Shown piece by piece: positions 1 to 6,422 of a stretch of DNA of 7,819 bases. Both the position numbers and the translations under genes were made by a program. This stretch comes from an uncultured Bacteroidales bacterium (lineage in GTDB: Bacteria; Bacteroidota; Bacteroidia; Bacteroidales; UBA932). Location: positions 1 to 7,819 of the forward strand of contig CAMKTW010000074.1 in NCBI GenBank assembly GCA_946415795.1. The letters run 5' to 3'. Below the pieces are notes generated by a model. That model was not told where the DNA came from, did no database searches, and saw only the letters and a program-made list of their open reading frames with translations. Numbering within the stretch: position 1 is the stretch's first letter; each line of letters opens with the position of its first letter.

Positions 1-976
1 TAAAGACGGCGTCGGGGCGTGGCAGAGCGCCCAGGCCGGCCTCAAGAAAGTCGCCCATAACCACACCGATTCCGGGTGCTCTGAAACGGCGGGCGTTTGT
101 GTCGATAATGGCCTCGCACTGGGGACGGACTTCAAAGGCGGTGACCTTCAAATGCGGAAACATCGAGCGGGCCTCTATCGACACGGAGCCGGTGCAAAAA
201 CCTATGTCCCAGAAGGAAGTACGGCAGGCCAGATCCAACTTGGAGAGCGTCAGCAGCCGTACCGGCGCCTTTGTGATCATATTTACCCGTCCGTCCAGAA
301 GATCGAACTCACCATCCGGCAGCCCCATCGGACGCAAGCGCTGCGACAACCGCTCCAGGATCAAACAGTTGGGGGTGTCAAATCCCATCCGGGAAGCCTC
401 TTCCAGAGATAGAGTCCTCACCCGCTCTTCTGATTCGTTGCCCAGCTGTTCGCCTACCGTAATCCGGTAGTTATCGTAGCCATACTCCAGCATCCGGGCT
501 GCGACCGCAGCGGGGGTCTTACGATGGTCGGTAAGGGCGCCGATAAGCTTTTCGCCACGTATCAAGGCTTCGTCCAACGCCTCCCAGCCGCGGCCGGTGA
601 GAGACACGCACCGCATATCTGCATACGGCAGCAGCATCTTGTGGGCGAGTGTCTGCAGCGAATTGAAAGCTGGGAAAACCTCGATCGCAGCATCGGGCAT
701 CTCGCGCTTGAGGGTCACGGCGAATCCATAAAAAAGCGGGTCGCCCGATGCGAACACCACCACCGAATCAAACTTTTTATATTGCTCGTAAACCGCCTCC
801 AACGGCACTGTTATATCTATCCAGACTGCATCGGCAGGAAGCAGCGGTGCCACTATCCGGTGATGCCGCACACCGCCGGAGAATACCCTCGAGCCTGCGA
901 TTATATCCATTACCCGAGGAGGGAAAAACACCTCCCGGCTGTCACTGATGCCGATGACTGTAAACTTCTTACACAT
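1..976 (-). CDS. cobL: CbiE-CbiT bifunctional (cobalt-)precorrin-7 C5 / precorrin-6B C15 methyltransferase, partial
   Basis: Corrin-ring enzyme that methylates C5 and C15 and decarboxylates the acetate side chain at C12, using S-adenosylmethionine in the cytoplasm. I translated the reverse strand by hand: an open frame runs from ATG at 976-974 to the window edge without a stop, giving 325 residues. Full CobL/CbiET proteins are about 400 residues, so roughly the last 75 are missing. The N-terminal CbiE (tetrapyrrole methylase) domain covers about residues 1-210 and shows ASGDPLFYG at 76-84. The CbiT domain starts near 220 and shows the SAM-binding glycine motif DIGFCTGSVSIEA at 257-269 and an acidic residue at the end of the next strand (FEVRP, 281-285). 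The final visible residues, LPRPDAVF, match the CbiT segment before the usual glycine motif. The start overlaps the upstream stop by 8 bp, indicating cotranscription and translational coupling. The product is the substrate of the CbiC domain encoded just upstream. Confidence 0.93.
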   Translation of the reverse strand, partial: MCKKFTVIGISDSREVFFPPRVMDIIAGSRVFSGGVRHHRIVAPLLPADAVWIDITVPLEAVYEQYKKFDSVVVFASGDPLFYGFAVTLKREMPDAAIEVFPAFNSLQTLAHKMLLPYADMRCVSLTGRGWEALDEALIRGEKLIGALTDHRKTPAAVAARMLEYGYDNYRITVGEQLGNESEERVRTLSLEEASRMGFDTPNCLILERLSQRLRPMGLPDGEFDLLDGRVNMITKAPVRLLTLSKLDLACRTSFWDIGFCTGSVSIEARSMFPHLKVTAFEVRPQCEAIIDTNARRFRAPGIGVVMGDFLEAGLGALPRPDAVF

Positions 977-2375
977 CCCGTCCAGGTTTTAGGGCAGCGG
1001 CATCATCATAGGTCAGAACTGCATTGCAAAGGGTCGCGGCTATATTGCTGCCACCCTTGCGCCCATCTACAATTATCTTTGGAATATCCTTGAATGGCTT
1101 TACCATATGCTTGCTCTCGCACACGTGCACGAAACCCACCGGAGCGGCGATGATGCCTGCCGGAGCAGCCTTGCCGGCGCGGATCAGGGCACATAGTTCC
1201 ATAAGCGCCGTGGGGGCGTTGCCAAAGGCGTAAAGTGCATCGGGATGCTCCTCCACCGCCAGCCGTATTCCGGCCTGCGTGCGGGTGATGCCCTGCTGCG
1301 CTGCCATTGCCGCCACCCGCTCGTCGCCAAGGTAGCATTTGACCTCAACCCCGAGACGCTTCAAAGCCCCTTTGCGGATGCCGGAGGCGGCCATAGTCAC
1401 GTCGGTCACGATGGTCTTGATGCGCCCCGAGGCGAACCCTTCGTAGAGAGTTTCCACGGCGCCGTCATCGACGTTAAGGATATTTTCCATTTCGAAATCG
1501 GCGGTGGTGTGGATTGCGTGGAGCAGCGCCCATTTGCGGCCAAGTGGTATGTCGGGTTTACGGAGCAGACCTTCTATGGTGCGGAAGCTCTCTGTCATAA
1601 TCTCCTGCCCGATACCGGCGGCGCCACCCTCCTTTCCACGATAATACCCTCGCGGCGTAATAAACTTGCCGTCAGCAATATATGACTGGCTGTTACCAAT
1701 TATCACCACAGTGAACATATCCACCTGTTCCGGATCCAGCCCACCCAGGGTCGTGAGGATGACCTGCTCCTCTTCCCGCCCTGCCTGGCGGACATATCCC
1801 ACCGGAGTGGCAGCGTCGCGATATTTCAGGAATAGTTCCCTCAAACGATATAGCTGCCAGTAGCGGCCGTTGCTCTTGGGGTTATACACCGCCGTGACAA
1901 AATCAGCCATAGCGGCCGCCTTGATACGCATCTCTATCTTCTGCCACGGGGTCATCAGGTCGGAGAGAGATATCACGCAAAAATCGTGGCCCACAGGGGC
2001 GCCCAACAGCGAGGCCGCCTTCTGGAAGGCGCTGATGCCGGGCAGAACTTCCACATCGACGTCGCTGCCGCGCTCCCGCTTCATCTCCATCACCAGCGGC
2101 GCCATACCATAGATGCCGGCGTCCCCGGATGAGATAATGCATACCGTCTTGCCTTGCTCCGCGATTTGGAAAGCCTGCTCCGCACGTTCCCGCTCACGCT
2201 TCATCCCGGTATCGATGCACTCTGCGCCAGGCTTGAGGAACTGCTCGATGAACTTGAAATAATACTTGTAACCGACAATGACATCGGCCGCGGCGACTGC
2301 TGCCGTGACGGCCGGCGTGATATCTTCTGCACTGCCTGGTCCGATGCCCGCAACGATGATTTTTGCTCTGTTCAT
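969..2375 (-). CDS. cobJ: Fused precorrin-3B C17-methyltransferase (CbiH/CobJ) and precorrin-8X methylmutase (CbiC/CobH)
   Basis: A 468-residue two-domain cytoplasmic enzyme. Residues about 1-245 are a CbiH/CobJ tetrapyrrole methylase: GIGPGS near the N-terminus (11-16), the SSGDAGIYGMA motif at 82-92, LPGISAFQ at 111-118 and YNPKS at 164-168. This domain methylates C17 and drives ring contraction using SAM. A glycine-rich stretch at about 247-256 is the likely linker. Residues about 257-460 are a CbiC/CobH methylmutase: the HTTADFE segment with the probable catalytic histidine at 289, GNAPTAL at 385-391, and GRKGGSN at 438-444. This domain moves a methyl group from C11 to C12. Each half has normal length for its family, so this is an intact fusion. 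The ATG at 2375-2373 is preceded by AGGAT and is the first in-frame start beyond the divergent spacer. The sequence does not decide between the cobalt-early and cobalt-late routes. The next gene downstream is cbiET, overlapping by 8 bp. Confidence 0.95.
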   Translation of the reverse strand: MNRAKIIVAGIGPGSAEDITPAVTAAVAAADVIVGYKYYFKFIEQFLKPGAECIDTGMKRERERAEQAFQIAEQGKTVCIISSGDAGIYGMAPLVMEMKRERGSDVDVEVLPGISAFQKAASLLGAPVGHDFCVISLSDLMTPWQKIEMRIKAAAMADFVTAVYNPKSNGRYWQLYRLRELFLKYRDAATPVGYVRQAGREEEQVILTTLGGLDPEQVDMFTVVIIGNSQSYIADGKFITPRGYYRGKEGGAAGIGQEIMTESFRTIEGLLRKPDIPLGRKWALLHAIHTTADFEMENILNVDDGAVETLYEGFASGRIKTIVTDVTMAASGIRKGALKRLGVEVKCYLGDERVAAMAAQQGITRTQAGIRLAVEEHPDALYAFGNAPTALMELCALIRAGKAAPAGIIAAPVGFVHVCESKHMVKPFKDIPKIIVDGRKGGSNIAATLCNAVLTYDDAAALKPGRDV

Positions 2376-2432
2376 ATCCTACAAATTTACAAATTAATCA
2401 TTAATTTCGCGGAGATAATAATCCGGATTGGT
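2376..2432. promoter_or_regulatory. 57-bp divergent promoter region between the two cobalamin gene groups
   Basis: This is the only intergenic spacer inside the cobalamin genes and must hold the start signals for the leftward cobJ-cobL group and the rightward cobO-cobQ-cobD-cbiB operon, unless either is read from further away. It is AT-rich compared with the coding DNA. On the minus strand TAAATTTG (2389-2382) exactly fits the Bacteroides -7 consensus TAnnTTTG, but I see no TTTG at the expected -33 distance. If used, transcription would begin almost at the cobJ start codon. On the plus strand TAATTTCG (2402-2409) is one base from the same consensus. Two adjacent octamers, ACAAATTT and ACAAATTA (2381-2396), form a near-perfect tandem repeat. 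The spacer is far too short for a cobalamin riboswitch. Promoter assignment is inferred from motif and geometry only. Confidence 0.5.
2391..2407. repeat. Perfect 8-bp inverted repeat in the divergent promoter
   Basis: The sequence AAATTAAT-C-ATTAATTT is a palindrome with two 8-bp arms around one central base. The inner ATTAAT is itself palindromic, so the site reads as both a direct and an inverted repeat. It lies between the two candidate -7 elements, where a dimeric regulator could act on both directions. It could also be chance in AT-rich DNA; no regulator is encoded in the window. Confidence 0.45.
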
Positions 2433-3002
2433 ATGACACGCATATATACACGTACTGGCGACAAGGGCACTACCGGGATACACGGGGGAGAACGCGTCCC
2501 CAAGGACGACATCCGAATCGAGGCTAACGGCACGCTGGACGAACTCAACTGCCATATCGGAGTGGTACGCAGCCTGCTGCACGCAGATGACGCCCGGCAG
2601 GATACCCTGCACGGGATCCAGGAGAACCTGATGGTGGTAATGAGCCAGGTGGCGACGCCGTCGGCCATCCGCGACGGCAATCCCAATCCGCTGCCGGAGA
2701 CGCTGGTGGCAGACTGCGAGGCGCAGATGGATATGATATGCGACAGGATCGGAAGCGGGGCGTGGTTCCTGCTGCCGGGCGGGACTCCGGTCTCCAGCCA
2801 GCTGCAGCTTGCCCGCGCCGTATGCCGCCGCGCCGAACGGCTGCTCTGGACCCTGAACCGTCACGACCCCGTACCGGAGGATATCCTCAGATACATCAAC
2901 CGCCTCAGTGACCTCCTGTTTGTGATGGCGCGCGAGGATATGAATATGCAGGACTGGCCGGAAGAGCGCTGGAAAGAATTCACATACAAGAACAGGATAT
3001 GA
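2433..3002 (+). CDS. cobO: Cob(I)yrinic acid a,c-diamide adenosyltransferase, PduO type
   Basis: Transfers the 5'-deoxyadenosyl group of ATP to reduced cobalt in the corrinoid, forming the carbon-cobalt bond. The 189-residue protein has the whole PduO/EutT-like family pattern: YTRTGDKGTTG at 5-15 (ATP loop), TLDELN at 34-39, the FLLPGG segment at 112-117, the arginine-rich ATP-binding helix ARAVCRRAER at 127-136, and YINRLSDLLF at 154-163. By motif, Phe112 matches the phenylalanine that, in Lactobacillus reuteri PduO, helps make cobalt four-coordinate. Length is normal for the family. I chose the ATG at 2433 because the family begins with M-x-x-I-Y-T-R; the frame is open further upstream to 2154 but that part is antisense to cobJ and unlike the family. 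No strong Shine-Dalgarno sequence is present. It is the first gene of the rightward operon and overlaps cobQ by 4 bp. CobO is used as the name for its pathway step; it is not related in sequence to CobA/CobO proteins of the BtuR type. Confidence 0.94.
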   Translation: MTRIYTRTGDKGTTGIHGGERVPKDDIRIEANGTLDELNCHIGVVRSLLHADDARQDTLHGIQENLMVVMSQVATPSAIRDGNPNPLPETLVADCEAQMDMICDRIGSGAWFLLPGGTPVSSQLQLARAVCRRAERLLWTLNRHDPVPEDILRYINRLSDLLFVMAREDMNMQDWPEERWKEFTYKNRI

Positions 3003-4489
3003 ACAGACGCCTGAATCCCGTTATGTTTGCCGGAACCGGCAGCGACGTGGGCAAGAGCGTCATCGCCACTGCTTTCTGCAGGATATTACGCCAGGATGGT
3101 TACTCCCCCGCCCCGTTCAAGGCGCAGAATATGGCGCTAAACTCGTATGCCACCCCCCAGGGGCTGGAGATCGGACGTGCGCAGGCGGTGCAGGCAGAGG
3201 CTGCCGGCATCCCCTGCCACACCGATATGAATCCGCTATTGCTCAAGCCTCAGAGCGACCACACCTCGCAGGTGGTTTTGAACGGCCGGGTGATTGGCAA
3301 CCGCGATGCCTGGGACTATTTCCGCAGGGAGGGGCGTGAAGAGCTCCGTAAGGAGGTATTTGCCGCCTACGACCGTCTTGCCGCCCGCTACAATCCGATT
3401 GTGATGGAGGGGGCCGGCAGCCTGGCGGAGATAAACCTGCGCGACAGCGACCTGGTCAATGTACCTATGGCCAGGTATGCCGGCGCCGACATTATCCTGG
3501 TAGGCGACATCGACCGCGGCGGAGTGTTTGCGAGCGTCTATGGTTCGCTGATGCTGCTTGACGAATCCGACCGCAAGATGGTCAAAGGCATCATCATCAA
3601 TAAGTTCAGGGGTGATATGCGACTCTTCTATGAAGGCCGCCGGATGCTGGAAGACTTGTGCGGAATCCCGGTGCTGGGAGTCGTCCCTTATTATCACGAC
3701 ATCCATATAGAAGAGGAGGATTCGGTGTCGCTTGCTGCAAAATCGGCCGAAGCCGGGCGCGGCAAGGTAAACGTGGCGGTGGTGCTGCTGCGCCATATCA
3801 GCAATTTCACCGATTTCAATGCCCTGGAGCAGGACCCCCGTGTCCATCTGTTCTATAGCAACAATGTGACTGAGATCGCCAAGGCAGATATCATTATTCT
3901 CCCCGGGAGCAAGAGCACCCTCGATGACCTTTACGAGCTGAGGCGCAACGGAGTCTGCCAGGCGATACTGCGCGCCCGCCGCCAGGGCTCGAGCGTGCTG
4001 GGGATCTGCGGCGGCTATCAGATGATGGGACGCACGATAACGGATCCGCACCATACAGAAGGCGAGCTGGAGACTATGCCTGGATTGGGCCTGCTGCCCA
4101 CCGTAACCACTATGCTGCCGGAGAAGGTCACCCGTCAGGTGCGGTTCTCTTTTGATGACGGCGGCCAGGCAGATATGCAGGGCTACGAGATACATATGGG
4201 CACTACCGTCGCCGCCCAGGGAGAGGCGATGACACCTCTGACCAGGCTCGAAAGCGGCCAGGCAGACGGATGCATAGTCGATGACAAGTGTATGGGAACC
4301 TACATCCACGGCATCCTGGATAATCCCGCGTTTGTGGAGCGGCTGCTGGCACCCCACGCCGCCAGGTTTGCCGTCGAGGCCGCGCCATTTGACTACGCCG
4401 CTTTCAAAGAACGGCAGTATGACCTCCTGGCGGACCATATCCGCAAGAATGTGGATATAAACAAGTTATATGAAATACTTAAGCCATGA
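2999..4489 (+). CDS. cobQ: Cobyric acid synthase (adenosylcobyrinate a,c-diamide amidotransferase)
   Basis: ATP-dependent enzyme that amidates the b, d, e and g carboxylates of adenosylcobyrinate a,c-diamide using glutamine, giving adenosylcobyric acid. The 496-residue length is normal for CobQ/CbiP. The N-terminal dethiobiotin-synthetase-like ATPase domain (about 1-235) contains the P-loop GTGSDVGKS at 12-20, FKAQNMALNS at 40-49, MEGAGS at 136-141 and GDIDRGGVFAS at 169-179. The C-terminal class I-like glutamine amidotransferase domain (about 255-450) contains LPGSKST at 301-307, the nucleophile motif LGICGGYQMMG at 334-344 with Cys337, YEIHMG at 396-401, and GTYIHGILDN at 433-442 with His437. 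All expected residues are present, so it should be active. Start and stop both lie in 4-bp ATGA overlaps with cobO upstream and the cobD-type gene downstream. AGGAT lies directly before the ATG. Confidence 0.97.
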   Translation: MNRRLNPVMFAGTGSDVGKSVIATAFCRILRQDGYSPAPFKAQNMALNSYATPQGLEIGRAQAVQAEAAGIPCHTDMNPLLLKPQSDHTSQVVLNGRVIGNRDAWDYFRREGREELRKEVFAAYDRLAARYNPIVMEGAGSLAEINLRDSDLVNVPMARYAGADIILVGDIDRGGVFASVYGSLMLLDESDRKMVKGIIINKFRGDMRLFYEGRRMLEDLCGIPVLGVVPYYHDIHIEEEDSVSLAAKSAEAGRGKVNVAVVLLRHISNFTDFNALEQDPRVHLFYSNNVTEIAKADIIILPGSKSTLDDLYELRRNGVCQAILRARRQGSSVLGICGGYQMMGRTITDPHHTEGELETMPGLGLLPTVTTMLPEKVTRQVRFSFDDGGQADMQGYEIHMGTTVAAQGEAMTPLTRLESGQADGCIVDDKCMGTYIHGILDNPAFVERLLAPHAARFAVEAAPFDYAAFKERQYDLLADHIRKNVDINKLYEILKP

Positions 4490-5472
4490 TTGACGGACAC
4501 GGAGATGATTTGTGGCGCTTCGGGCATCCAATCAGGGCGAATTTCAGTTCGAACGTATTCTCACAGGTTGACCTGACGCCGCTCAAGCGGCATCTTGCGG
4601 CCCGGCTGGACGCCATCGGCAATTATCCCGAGCCCGAACCGTACACCCTCGAGCGGGCCATTGCCGCCCGCGAAGGAATCCCTTCCGGGGCGGTGTGCGT
4701 CACCAATGGAGCCACCGAGGCCATTTACCTCACAGCCCTGGCATTCTGCGGCAGCCGGTCGCAGATACTCCACCCCACCTTCAGCGAATACGGGGATGCC
4801 TGCCGTATCCACGGTCACGACATTGTGCAGGAGAACTCCAACCTGGTCTGGCTGTGCAATCCAAACAACCCGACCGGCAGCGTCCTGTCAAAGAAGCGGG
4901 TGCAGGAGATGATTGCCGGCAAGCGTAAGACCTATATCATAGACCAGTCCTACGGCTTCTTTGCCCTGGCGGACCAGCTTACTGCCGCAGAGGGCGTCGC
5001 TGCGGGCAATACGCTCCAGCTGCACTCTATGACCAAGCGATTCGCGATGCCCGGCCTCCGGCTGGGATATGTCACCGGAGCGCCGCAGCTGATGGAGCGA
5101 ATCCGGAAGGTAAGGATGCCCTGGAGCGTGAACGCCCTCGCCATCGAGGCAGGGCTATACCTGACGGAGCATCCCGACACAGCGCCGATAGACCTTCCCG
5201 CCCTGCTGGACGAGGCGCAGAGATTGCGCCGGGCCCTGGATAGTATCCCCGGCATCAGCGTCCAGACGACAGACACCCATTTTATGCTGTGCCACATTCT
5301 CAAAGGCAGCGCCGCCGACCTCAAACAGTGGCTGGCACGGGAGAAAGGGGTGCTGATTCGCGACGCATCAAACTTTGAAGGGCTGGGGTCCGGACATTTC
5401 CGCATCGCCGCACAGACCAGAGAAGAAAATGACCTGCTGATTACTGCCATTGAAGAATACGTCAAAAGATGA
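4486..5472 (+). CDS. cobD: CobD-type PLP-dependent L-threonine-O-3-phosphate decarboxylase
   Basis: Probably makes (R)-1-aminopropan-2-ol O-2-phosphate, the linker that CbiB attaches to cobyric acid. The 328-residue protein is a class I/II aminotransferase-fold enzyme: HG and FSSNV near the N-terminus (5-6, 20-24), TNGATEAIYL at 73-82 for the cofactor phosphate, CNPNNPTG at 124-131, IIDQSYGFF at 151-159 with the pyridine-binding Asp153, and HSMTKRFAMPGLRLGY at 180-195 with the Schiff-base Lys184. FRIAAQ at 305-310 supplies the usual carboxylate-binding arginine, Arg306. The family also contains histidinol-phosphate aminotransferases; the position between cobQ and cbiB, overlapping each by 4 bp, and the FSSN-type N-terminus favour CobD. 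It is shorter than Salmonella CobD (364): only a few residues separate GHDIV from the LCNPNNPTG strand, where relatives have a longer segment. The frame is intact there, so this is a compact variant and not a frameshift. Confidence 0.88.
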   Translation: MIDGHGDDLWRFGHPIRANFSSNVFSQVDLTPLKRHLAARLDAIGNYPEPEPYTLERAIAAREGIPSGAVCVTNGATEAIYLTALAFCGSRSQILHPTFSEYGDACRIHGHDIVQENSNLVWLCNPNNPTGSVLSKKRVQEMIAGKRKTYIIDQSYGFFALADQLTAAEGVAAGNTLQLHSMTKRFAMPGLRLGYVTGAPQLMERIRKVRMPWSVNALAIEAGLYLTEHPDTAPIDLPALLDEAQRLRRALDSIPGISVQTTDTHFMLCHILKGSAADLKQWLAREKGVLIRDASNFEGLGSGHFRIAAQTREENDLLITAIEEYVKR

Positions 5473-6422
5473 CACGTGTGATATCTACAATAGCCGGCTG
5501 GCTGCTGGACTTCATATTCGGCGACCCCGCACGGCTGCCACACCCGGTCGTGGGCTTCGGCAAACTGATTGCCGCCGGCGAGAAATTTCTCAACCGGGGC
5601 AGCCACCGCCGCCTTAAAGGGGCGCTGCTGGCCGTCGTGCTGATAGCCGCAACCGCGGCGACGACCTGGGGGCTGCTCTACTGCCTCGATATCCTTGGCG
5701 ACAAGATTGGCGCCGGAGTGTGGCTGCGCCGAGTTTTTGAGGCCATCCTCATATTCTTCTGCCTTGCAGGCACCACCCTGATACGCGAAGTCAAAGAGGT
5801 CTTCCTCGCCGTGGACCGCTCTGTAGAAGAGGGGCGAAAGCAGGTTGCCCGCATCGTGGGGCGCGACACAGCCAACCTGTCGTCACAAGAGATCCGCACC
5901 GCAGCCCTGGAGACTCTGGCTGAAAACCTCAACGACGGCGTTATTGCTCCGCTTTTCTGGCTGTTACTTCTGGGCGTGCCGGGGATGATGGCCTACAAGA
6001 TGATAAACACCCTCGATTCTATGGTAGGCTACCGCAACGACCGCTACCGGGACTTCGGACGGTTCGCAGCCCGCACCGACGATGTCGCGGGCTGGATTCC
6101 TGCGCGGCTTACGGCGTTCCTGATGCTGGCAGTTTCTGGCAATATCGGCAAAATCAAACAGGTTCATACAGAGGGTCAGAAGCACCTCAGCCCCAATTCC
6201 GGCCACCCCGAGGCAGCGCTCGCCACCATCCTCGACTGCCGATTCGGCGGACCGCACGATTATTTTGGAGAGGAGGTCTATAAGCCGTTCATCGGCACCA
6301 ACGACCGTGAAATAACCACTACCGACGTACACAAGGCGGTCCTTGTGAACCGCCTTGCAGAATTCGTTATGGTGTCGCTGGTGTGCCTGGTGCAGTTTGT
6401 CTGCGCCATCTTCTCTCTTTAG
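5469..6422 (+). CDS. cbiB: Adenosylcobinamide-phosphate synthase, integral membrane protein
   Basis: Joins adenosylcobyric acid to (R)-1-aminopropan-2-ol phosphate in the inner membrane, giving adenosylcobinamide phosphate. The 317-residue length fits the CbiB family. Family marks visible: LDFIFGDP at 13-20 followed by HPVVGFG at 25-31, VGRDT at 130-134, ETLAENLNDGVIAPLFW at 148-164, KMINTLDSMVGY at 177-188, RYRDFG at 192-197 and PNSGHPEAALA at 242-252. Hydrophobic stretches that look like membrane segments lie near 1-17, 50-72, 88-104, 155-175, 207-224 and 296-317. It starts in an ATGA overlap with the cobD-type gene and is the last gene of the rightward operon. Its TAG stop overlaps by 4 bp the stop end of the convergent lipoprotein gene, so no spacer is left for an ordinary terminator. 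The nucleotide-loop genes that act next (cobU, cobS, cobC) are not in this window. Confidence 0.95.
   Translation: MTRVISTIAGWLLDFIFGDPARLPHPVVGFGKLIAAGEKFLNRGSHRRLKGALLAVVLIAATAATTWGLLYCLDILGDKIGAGVWLRRVFEAILIFFCLAGTTLIREVKEVFLAVDRSVEEGRKQVARIVGRDTANLSSQEIRTAALETLAENLNDGVIAPLFWLLLLGVPGMMAYKMINTLDSMVGYRNDRYRDFGRFAARTDDVAGWIPARLTAFLMLAVSGNIGKIKQVHTEGQKHLSPNSGHPEAALATILDCRFGGPHDYFGEEVYKPFIGTNDREITTTDVHKAVLVNRLAEFVMVSLVCLVQFVCAIFSL
6332..6357. repeat. Strong 9-bp stem-loop inside the 3' end of cbiB
   Basis: Perfect inverted repeat: CAAGGCGGT at 6332-6340 and ACCGCCTTG at 6349-6357, with an 8-base loop. It lies 63 bp before the end of cbiB and, in the other direction, about 62 bp beyond the stop of the convergent lipoprotein gene. 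There is no T-run after the stem on either strand, so it does not look like a classical intrinsic terminator. It could pause transcription or protect the 3' end of the leftward mRNA, or be incidental to the coding sequence (residues KAVLVNRLA). Confidence 0.4.

Noticed and set aside
524..1093. A 189-codon plus-strand open frame at the left.
   Set aside because: It is antisense to the CbiET gene and the end of the cobJ fusion, both recognised by several motifs.
2154..2432. In-frame upstream extension of cobO by 93 codons.
   Set aside because: The extension runs antisense through the start of cobJ and resembles nothing in the PduO family, whose N-terminus matches the ATG at 2433.
3065..3071. 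GCCACTG, the core of the cobalamin-riboswitch B12 box.
   Set aside because: It lies within the conserved cobQ coding sequence just after the P-loop and has no riboswitch-like leader or downstream start.
3236..4438. A 400-codon open frame on the minus strand inside cobQ.
   Set aside because: It is antisense to a fully conserved cobQ with all catalytic motifs. Its translation shows no recognisable domain and is explained by GC-rich codon bias.
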